DNA from: Isoetes taiwanensis
Lineage: Eukaryota; Streptophyta; Lycopodiopsida; Isoetales; Isoetaceae
NCBI GenBank assembly: GCA_021234155.1
Contig: JAJEKV010000062.1
Coordinates: 8,012,425-8,076,424, forward strand
Length of the DNA stretch: 64,000 bases
Direction: 5' to 3'
Of the stretch, positions 55,901 through 64,000 are shown piece by piece. Every line of letters begins with the position of its first letter. The first letter of the stretch is position 1. The notes under the pieces are model-generated. The model worked only from the letters and a program-made list of their open reading frames with translations. It searched no databases and had not been told where the DNA came from. Position numbers and translations under genes: made by a program.

Positions 55901-57540
55901 ACTTCACAATATGATTTGAATAGGAAGCAGTCATTTGTTGGTTACTAACCTGGAACTTTGAGAGGATGCTGGCTGGGATAGGCCTGCAGCAAATTCTTAA
56001 TGCCATAAATTAAAGAAAAGGATTTGGGTCCAATAGTTACCTCGTTGAAATCGACATGGGCTGTTGTGAATCTTGTTGGTCAGCAAATACCCAGGGGTTT
56101 GAGCTGCCATGGTGCTGCCATAGTTGAATGCAGATGACGAGAAAGATAGTAAAGGCTTCTCTTCGGCTTTTGCAATAGCCCAACAATCTTAAAATCTGCT
56201 TTGTGCAGTCAGAATCCCATGCAAGCAACAAAATCATCTGCAAACTCGGATAAGCCAAGCCAAGCTGCTTCAAATCCATCTGTCACATTAGGAACAATCA
56301 TTTGAAAGACACTGCTTCCTTCCCTTTGGCAATACTACAAACCCTACCAAAGCCGGTCGGAACAGGATTGTTTTGACATGGAAAACGTAACCAAAGATGG
56401 GCAAGATCCTGGAGAGAGCTTTCCAACGCAATAAACCTTACACTCAAACGAGTCCCTGGATCAAAAGTTATGCTAGAAACTGTGTTGCCAGCGAAAAGCT
56501 GCGCTACATGGCGCCTAGGGTTTCACAGAAGGGTAAAGATTCTATCTTTTTTCTTTTTGATTTTATTTCTATTTTTATTTTTTACTTTTTAAAAAGGGCT
56601 TTTATTGTAAGCCATTCAATCTCGTCTTTTTTAAAGAGGGCTTTTGTTGTAAGCCCTTTGATTCTTGACCATTAAGAAAGGAAAAAAAAATTAGCACAAG
56701 TTGCATGCAAATACCTGGCACACTCTAGATGTACCAATTAGTACACCTCATGTAATACGGCCACCAAATCATATAAAAACCATTGAAAAAAGTGTACAAA
56801 AATACAAAAGAAACCCCCTGTTATTATGCTAGATATAAAACACATGGAATGACCATATACTATGCCAAAAGCAGTAACTTTAAGATCAAGAATTTGACCA
56901 CCACAACATACGTCAAACACCTTGAAGAGCTAACCCCATTTTCATTGCGAGCTAAGCGTATTTTGTATGCCTAAAACGTGAAACCAAGAGACGTCATGTC
57001 CATAATGGTACTTCAAACAATTCAAGCTAGATTTGAACCTTCAGAGGATTTAGTTTATCCCTCCTATGCCTAGATTCTCGCATTCCATAAAAGAACTAGC
57101 ATGCCACACAATAAGTGTAGGAAGCCCGCCAATTTTCAGTCCTTCTCCTCCTGTCTTAGCATCTAGGATATTTATAAGTGAAATTTGGAGTTTTTTGGGC
57201 TTATCCATTTTCTAATGGGTTTCTTCTCTATCTATTGAGATAGCCGAGTTGGGTTAAGGCGCCAAATTTAGTGACGTAAAAATACTATCTATCTATCTCT
57301 TCCCATGTAACATTAAAATTTTCACTTTCCTTTCCTTATATAATTTTGGCTACAAAAAACACTGCATCTTAGGTTACAACAGAAACAAAATCAAATAGAT
57401 CAATTCAACTCCAAGTTTGTTAAGAAGTTAGTTCGTACTATTATCATCATTACATCCTTAACATGAAAGTCTGCGTATGCAAGCATTGTAGTTAATATGT
57501 TTTTTTCCTTGAAATGCTATACAGTACTCTGTTCCAATAA
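52998..57540. other. Repeat mosaic in unit B, no gene recognised
   Basis: Collinear with 28549-34455 of unit A minus the 1.4 kb mosaic. It includes the 60-bp duplication (54149-54268), the ggggctctc-type repeat end (55102-55170) and the cactctagat repeat (56722-56830). Confidence 0.4.
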
Positions 57541-59938
57541 TGTCATCACTGTATATACGGCCAACAACTTATATTTAAAGCCAGTGACACTTTCAATATA
57601 TATGATATCAACTTACAAGGCATACATATTGAATAATGTATCAATGCTACTTTCAAATTACTTTACAACTTGGATTTACTAACCAACCATAATCTCGATT
57701 GTTTGCCCATTGGATGAATCAATCACTAAACATACAAACACATTAACTTATGTTAAGCATTATCCAACCTTTATAAGACACATGGAATGACCATATACTA
57801 TGCCATAAGCAATGACTTTAAGATAAAAAATTTGACCACCACAACATATGTCAAACTCCTTGAAGAGCTAACACTATTTTTTCACGCGAGCTAAGCCTAC
57901 TTTTTCATGCCTAAAATGAAAAACATGAAACCAAGAGATGACGCCTTCGTAATGGGTACTTCAAACAATTCAGGCTAGGTTCGAAGCTTCAGAGGATTCG
58001 ATTTATCCCTCCTATGCCTAGATTCCTCTCGCATTCCACAAAACAACTAGCATGCCGCACGATAAGCATATGAAGGTGATACAATCCTGTAACTCCAGGC
58101 TTCATCTGCAAAATAATCTGCAAAACAATCTTCAGGAAGTACAACAAGTAAACACAAATCCACCCCTAAAGGGCAAAGCTCACCACCCAACCGGGCTATC
58201 CAGAGCAAGAGAACCACCGAAAATGACTGAATCTGGAAAGAAAGAAAGGCTTAAGGAAATATTCAATTTAACCTCCAGAGAATCCTCAATCTGGAGAAAA
58301 CACGAATTCAAAAAAGGATGGGTTCAAGAATGGCATTGGCAGGAAATTGGAAAAACTTAAATGATTGAAAGCTTCTCCAAGCAATCAATCCGCAACACTG
58401 AATGTATGCTAAGATTTATCAAGATATGAGATCGTGATTGGGAGATTTATCTAGATGGGAGGTCAGAGCAGCTTGATCACAAGAAGCAAAGTGCCACACG
58501 CTGCTTTAGCAACCGGCCCACCTCTTCTACCGAAGTTTCCTACCGGATAACAGCGAGATGCCTCTCCTTTGCTTTCAATGCTACTTTATAAATGAGCGGA
58601 CCTTTTGTAAAAGGTTCATTGGGCAAAAAATAGAATAAAAAAGGCGACGTCTAATTTTTAAACTTTAAATGTCCAAACCAAGTTTAACCCATAGCAATGT
58701 TTGGATACAAGATTTGGCTTACACGTTCTAGCTTTCTTTTTCTCATTCTCTTGCTCCTATAGTCACTCCCCGAGCACCACCATATCAAAAAACTGCCAAT
58801 TTTTTGTCCTTCTCCTCCAATCTTAGCATCCAGGATATTTATAAGAGAAATTGGAGTTTTTTGGGCTTATGCATTTTCCAATGGGCTTCTTCTATTCCCA
58901 GTTAACATTAAAATTTTCGCTTTCCTTCCCTTATATAATTTTGGTTACACTAACCAGATGATTTACATTGCACTTATCCTCTGTTATTAGTATTGTGTGC
59001 ATGCATTGTGCTGGTAAGCCTTGAGTCAGCTTTTGCACCAGTTAACAATAAATTTTCACTTTCCTTTCCTTACATAATTCTGGTTACACTAAAGAATGCA
59101 TCTTAGGTTACAATGGAAACAAAATCAAATAGACCAGATGATTTGCATTGCAATTATCCTCTGTCATTGGTATTGTGCATGCATTGTACTGCTAAGGCTA
59201 CCAAGTTTGTTAAGAAGTTAGTCCATACCATTGTCATCATTACACTCTTAACATAAAAGTCTTTGTATGCAAGCATTGCAGTTAATATGTTTCTTTTCTT
59301 GAAATGCTATACTAGAGCCTTATCTCAATCAAACATGCTAATATTTCTCTGACATAGGTACGATACAAAAGGTAAAAATGGTACATACATATTGAACTGT
59401 ACCAAACTAAGTTCATATCGATTTCTAGGATGATGAAGGCAAATTATACCAACAAATTTTGACAAAGTCAAAATGCGTTCCACATGTTTTTAACTATACG
59501 TACAACACGACAACTACATAAATCAAAGGCAGCACAAAATTACAATCCAAGACGTTACTAAAATACAATGCATACAACGATCAAAGATTTTGTTAAACAA
59601 AATAGAAATGATAAAATCCACTAGAAGAACTACATCGTCAACTCTTACCATTCGTTAAAAACATTACATTGACACACAATTATGACTCTATTTCTTTATC
59701 TCGGTAAAGATATAAACAACAAAATTTAACGAAAAAATTTTTATATCCATTCATTTCCATATTCGCCTATTTAAATATTAATAATTACAAAATTTTCATA
59801 ACACATACCTTTCATTAATTTTCATATTCATTGATGAATACAGCGTCAACATTTTGTCTCACATCACAAATGTTAAAAATATATCCTCAAGTTATCACAA
59901 TTTAATATGCCATAATAAGCATAACGTATTAATACATA
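57541..59938. other. Right part of unit B with conserved 102-codon ORF
   Basis: The ORF 58052-58360 encodes the same protein as 34969-35277. The remainder is AT-rich, without recognisable genes, and ends at attaatacata. Confidence 0.35.
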
Positions 59939-59950
59939 CAAGAAATTTAT

Positions 59951-59972
59951 CGCGGCGGCCAAGGCCGCCGCG
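59951..59972. repeat. Perfect GC-rich palindrome at the right edge of unit B
   Basis: cgcggcggcc, a 2-bp centre, and ggccgccgcg form an uninterrupted inverted repeat in an otherwise AT-rich context, 13 bp after unit B ends. A related ggccgccgc occurs at 60062-60070. Confidence 0.8.
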
Positions 59973-60775
59973 AACATTTCTTTTGTTCGACACGGCGCAA
60001 AAGATATTGGGTGTAAAAGAAAATAGTGCAAAATGTACCACTGCAAAAGAAAATTCATGAGGGCCGCCGCAAAAGATACTCAGATTTATATACCTTTGGA
60101 ATGGTGCGAAAAAATTTCTTGAAATGCAAGACCTAATAGTGAAGAATTTGTGTAAGTAGATTCCCTTGTATTGACTTATGTACGTCGGATTTGTGTGGGT
60201 ATGAATTTGAGAAGCAGGGGACTTACATCATGTTCTTGTCTCGTGTTTTTCTGCCCATAGAATAGACGAGGATTGAGAACATGGATTTTGTTCCATGGTT
60301 TCCTCATATAAGCTTTTTTTTTTCCATTTACACTTTAGGGTCGGTTGAAAAAAAAGAGAGGTGATTCCACTATGCAAAACTTATGTTGTAACATGTCGTA
60401 AACATCTAGTCCCATATAAAAGTATCAGAACAAAATAGTTTCAAATGTTTGCTACTTTCTCAATTAAATTGTTAGATATCGTTGTTTAATTTTATCCCTG
60501 GCCAACAAATGCTTAACCATCTCCTCCAACACATTTTTGGGTCTTCTTACTCTGCTAATCTTCCTTTTCCATTATAACTAATGTCTCCAGGTTCCAAAAA
60601 GCTGTCCTTTCTTAAGTTTTGCACATATGTGCTCTCTACAATATGATACTTTGGTGAGTCTGGAATACCGATTGCACTTCAAAATCGAAAGTAGAACAAA
60701 TATACTTTAAAATGCCACCCTAGACAATGGGAATACCAAAGAAACCGTAAGGAGAGACAAAATACGACCACCACG
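59973..60775. other. Intergenic, no gene recognised
   Basis: There are short repeated phrases (gcaaaagata at about 59997 and 60069; aaaagaaaat) but no coding signal. Confidence 0.35.
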
Positions 60776-61142
60776 GATGTTAACAAACAAAACCGGCTTA
60801 ATCTATTTCTCCAAGAATATCTCATTGCTTTGGTCCTTAAATGCTACAGGCCTATCATGCCAATTTACTTAGATAAACAAATGCGGGACGTGACATGTGG
60901 ATGTGCTTGAGCATGTATATTGCCAATGTGTGATGAAGTCCCCAATATCCAATGATGCACCACACTACTTATTCTGGATGTTAACAAACAAATAATTTGT
61001 TTCTCCAATCATACCTCATTGCTTTGGTACTTAAACGTTACAGCCCTATCATGCCAATTCACTTAGACAAACAAATCCGAGACGCGCATGTGGATGGGCT
61101 TGAGCATGTTTATTGCCAATGTGTAATGATGACCCCAATGCC
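60776..61142. repeat. Imperfect tandem duplication, period about 200 bp
   Basis: ggatgttaacaaacaaa, ctcattgctttgg, ctatcatgccaatt, cttaga-aaacaaat, catgtggatg-gcttgagcat and attgccaatgtgt occur in the same order starting near 60776 and 60977. Confidence 0.85.
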
Positions 61143-62370
61143 GGAACATATAAAACAAACAACCAATAAAGCAAAATATAGAGACAACCTGCACATTTGA
61201 TTTTGTGCAATTCTGCTTCAGATACAGACCATCAGATATAATACACAATAACTATATTTCCAGCAATTAATGTAGATAGAAACGTAACTCGTTTCTCAAA
61301 CGTCCAAGCTAATGCCTCATGTCAACATACTCAAGAAACATATTGGGGACGTAAAAAGAACCTCCGAGAGAAGCTTTGTGCATGAAGCAAATCAACAAAA
61401 TTTCAGCAATGTGCTTATGCCAACTGCACCCAATCTTGACTAACCTGGAAGCATATATCTGCAAGGAGAAATATACCGCATTAGAAAAAGGAGGATCTTT
61501 TACACGCAGAATGATTAAATGCAGCTTTCTATTAATCGAGCATGAGACATTTTCTTTTTCTAAGTAACACCCGTTAGAAATGAAACGATATCGAAAGAAC
61601 AAATAAAAATATGAGCAACAACCCTTCTATAAATCACAAATAGAAAAAGCCAAACAAAGATATAGCCCGTAATTTCGAACTGTAGCAACCACCTTAACAT
61701 AACATCATAACATCTTGAAATAGAGAGCTCACTCATAGCACAAATATTGAAACTCAAATTTTAGTCATTAAGAACTAGAATAGATTCTATTATCTAACTC
61801 CGCTTTAAAAACACATAATGATCCTCTATAGAGAGGGCAGAAATAGCATCGATTTATACCTATATCGCCGGCCGTAAAGTTTTAGGGATTCCGGAGATTG
61901 TCCACGTAATGGTTGAGTAACTGGGTATTCCATCATTAGTGTCTCATAATGACCAAAAAAAAAAAAAACTATAATCAAAGATAATACACATAACAAAAAC
62001 CACAATATTTGACCAAAGTAGAGTACATAAATGATAATGAAATTTCCCATACGAATTGCTTGTAGCAAAATGTCCAATGTTAATTGTATATCCAAATGAA
62101 GCCAGCTATTATGCTATAGAAGAAGTGACAAAGACCGCCAACATTTGGAAAGACACAATGAAGAACAAAACAAAGAAATAAAAGCAAATCCAATGAACAT
62201 ACCTCCGTGATATTGCACGATGTATGAGTTGCACATTGTTGTGCGTAAAACCAAGACTCTCACCAAGCTCCCCAGATTCATGCAACCGAATGTCCCCAAT
62301 TAGGACTTTATTTCCAAGATACCCTAATAGTACCATAACTATATGAGCCGCCAGATGGGTAAAACGAGGA
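61143..62370. other. Intergenic, no gene recognised
   Basis: AT-rich, with several short frames lacking motifs. Confidence 0.35.
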
Positions 62371-62643
62371 GGAGAGTGTGATGTTCTTACAACTCTTGTA
62401 AACGTGGAGGCAACCAAAATGGTATCATTTGACCGAGATGATTGTTGCTCGTGTCTCCGAAATTACAATGTTTGGGTATGTAGTCTAAGAAGAAAAGTTG
62501 AGAAGATACATTTGAGTGTGGGAAAAGTGCCTTACGTAATTAAGAGATTGTTGAACTTGGTCAATGAAGTACCCAAAGAACCGCCAAGCTTGAGGTTGGG
62601 AAGACGTCCCGAGATCACAATATACATTGAAATTGATATTTGA
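62371..62643 (+). CDS. Hypothetical ORF (possible exon)
   Basis: An open frame without in-frame stop from about 62350 gives DVLTTLVNVEATKMVSFDRD, then a CCSC motif and WVCSLRRKVEKIHLSVG, ending IEIDI. The first in-frame ATG is near 62419, so it may be the terminal exon of a gene or transposon ORF. I do not recognise the family. Confidence 0.25.
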   Translation, partial: GECDVLTTLVNVEATKMVSFDRDDCCSCLRNYNVWVCSLRRKVEKIHLSVGKVPYVIKRLLNLVNEVPKEPPSLRLGRRPEITIYIEIDI

Positions 62644-62649
62644 TTAGAT

Positions 62650-63166
62650 AAACAAATTGTGCATTGTGTTATACAACCTAATTACTTACATTGCAACAAT
62701 GTCGCTTTCGAGCATTGGACTCCTTTGTCATAAATCCCCGCATGGGTCCGCTTTGGAGGAATTCCATCCCAAAAAGAGGAGGCTTACTACAAACCGGGCG
62801 AGAGTCTTAAGAGCAACAACCGCAGAAAGCAAAGGACGCCGATTATGATGGCTAATTAACTTCTTACACCCACATAGCAAAGCGCACGGCCATTGCTTTT
62901 ACCATCTTGTGGGTCCGTGGTTCCGCAAATGCATATGATAATATAAACACTAAAGCCATCAAAAGCATCCATTTGTGAACCATTTCTATCGCCTAGAAGA
63001 ATGCGGATCATATGCATGGATCTTGAGTTGATGGTCACATGTAGCCTCCATTTAGATAAGTTGCTTGAAGGAACCCACTTCATTTTATGGAACCGTGAAT
63101 AAATAAAATATGAAGCAAAGCATATGAAAAGCACGCTGCAATTGATAATATGACACCTAAGATCAT
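62650..63166. other. No gene recognised
   Basis: Opposing short frames at 62657-62848 (plus) and 62856-63134 (minus) show no motifs. Confidence 0.3.
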
Positions 63167-63790
63167 TTATATGAAATTCTCAAAGCATCGAAGAGGATGC
63201 GTAAATGCCGTGCTTGGATGTGGTGTCGATGTGCCACACACGAGCTCTCGGGCAAGGATAAATATTATTAATGGCAAGCTTGGGCACTTGTCTAGAGATG
63301 CTTCCATGGATTTGGGTCCCAAAGATTTTTTGCCTTGCTTGTCTAAAAGCATGAAATGCACGGTTTTAGAAGAATAGAATAGAATAGAAGGTAAACACAT
63401 TGTCTTTTTACGTAACCCATCTCATGGAGATATACCAAGATAAGCTCATTGCATCCGCATACAACTTAAGGTTAGGTAGCGCGGTAGACCCATCCGAAGA
63501 AACCCCAGACCCCCATTGCCCATTGTAATTGTAATCAATAAATCATCTAACCCACCGCTCTGCTCTCATGATTATTGTAATGCCCGTGCCCATCCATTAT
63601 GAAAGAGTATGAGATCATACCGCGATACCCCCTATCATTCCCGTTTTCAATTCTAATCCATGCTTTGGCGCAAAGAAATTTCTTCCCTTCTAAGAACAAA
63701 TCTTCATGGATATGACGGATTTCCACACCAGCATAATCGCTTCAGTGGATTTAATAATATATGGAATAACCATACCTAACCGATCACCAA
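63167..63790 (-). mobile_element. Possible non-LTR retroelement remnant with TTCTA-repeat tail
   Basis: On the minus strand, broken frames from about 63850 to 63600 (LGKALGDRLGMVI, then YAGVEIRHIHEDLF) vaguely resemble the region found in plant LINE ORF1 or DUF4283-type proteins. A TTCTA pentamer run follows at about 63390-63371, similar to the tail of the insert at 26070. Weak evidence. Confidence 0.2.
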
Positions 63791-64000
63791 GTGCTTTACC
63801 CAAAGAATCGGGCCAAAATCTCATCTATTATCCGCCGATTTGCCACAACCGATCTTCATCGATGGACCCTTGAAATGCAAGCGCTTATGAATGGGCGCAA
63901 CATCGCCAAGGTATGTCGCCATAGCAAGAAACCGGATCCATGGCGACGGATTGCTTGGAGAGTAAATGCATAGAGTAGAGCAGGGGATTGCTTCGGAAGC
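63791..64000. other. Window end, nothing assigned
   Basis: A plus-strand frame (63791-63973) has no recognised motif and may be antisense to the remnant described to its left. Confidence 0.25.

Larger units (their letters stand above)
38499..59938. repeat. Unit B: second copy of the segmental duplication
   Basis: Collinear with 13763-36847 and in the same orientation. It lacks the A-specific inserts at 26064-26317 and 33065-34455 and carries the opposite orientation of the palindrome loop at 41960-42531. Confidence 0.95.

Noticed and set aside
13763-59938. The direct repeats as LTRs of a giant retrotransposon
   Set aside because: Units are over 20 kb with their own genes and transposons. 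There is no gag-pol, primer-binding site or TG...CA end.
1-64000. rRNA or tRNA genes, organellar insertions, viral integrants
   Set aside because: I looked for conserved rRNA cores, tRNA cloverleaf T-loop motifs, plastid genes and reverse-transcriptase motifs and found none I could support.

Overview
This is nuclear DNA from a land plant, most likely a repeat-rich non-flowering lineage such as a fern, lycophyte or bryophyte; the lineage is an inference from the transposable-element families. The plant call rests on a split DNA-3-methyladenine glycosylase gene of plant type with GT-AG introns, a telo-box-like 5' leader, a histone H4 pseudogene, a PPR-like fragment and many nested transposable elements. 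There are no bacterial-type operons, rRNA genes or organellar genes.

Layout. 1-1950: AT-rich DNA with a decayed paralogue (580-911) of a small gene that also sits inside the transposon described below. 1952-6370 (minus): the remains of a large, zinc-finger-bearing, transposase-like gene. 6371-12227: no gene recognised; some repeats. 12523-13620: the 5' part of a DNA-3-methyladenine glycosylase I (Tag) gene, cut off after its fourth exon. 13763-36847 (unit A) and 38499-59938 (unit B): two near-identical direct copies of a 21-23 kb segment, separated by a 1.65 kb spacer. 59939-64000: unrelated repeats, a hypothetical ORF and a possible non-LTR retroelement remnant.

Each duplicated unit carries, in order: (i) a minus-strand Myb/SANT-like ORF; (ii) a palindrome made from two inverted copies of an RPA1-like single-stranded DNA-binding gene; (iii) a 7.6 kb DNA transposon with perfect 29-bp terminal inverted repeats, inserted into one arm of that palindrome; (iv) a PPR-like fragment; (v) a histone H4 pseudogene beside 38-bp tandem repeats; and (vi) a mosaic of smaller repeats. 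The transposon encodes a roughly 860-residue putative DDE transposase on the plus strand, a two-exon minus-strand protein with a BAH-like region and a ubiquitin-like C-terminus, and a small minus-strand protein starting MARTK. I do not recognise this element as a named superfamily, and it is the best candidate here for something undescribed.

Three comparative signals come from the two copies. First, the segment between the RPA palindrome arms is inverted in unit A relative to unit B, so the gene's 3' half is joined to opposite 5' halves. Second, A/B differences are clustered and fall disproportionately on CAG/CTG/CCG triplets, so many apparent frameshifts may be sequencing or polishing artefacts at CHG-methylated cytosines rather than real mutations. 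Third, unit-specific insertions (a 242-bp non-LTR-like insert in A; a 1.4 kb mosaic in A) post-date the duplication or mark losses from B.
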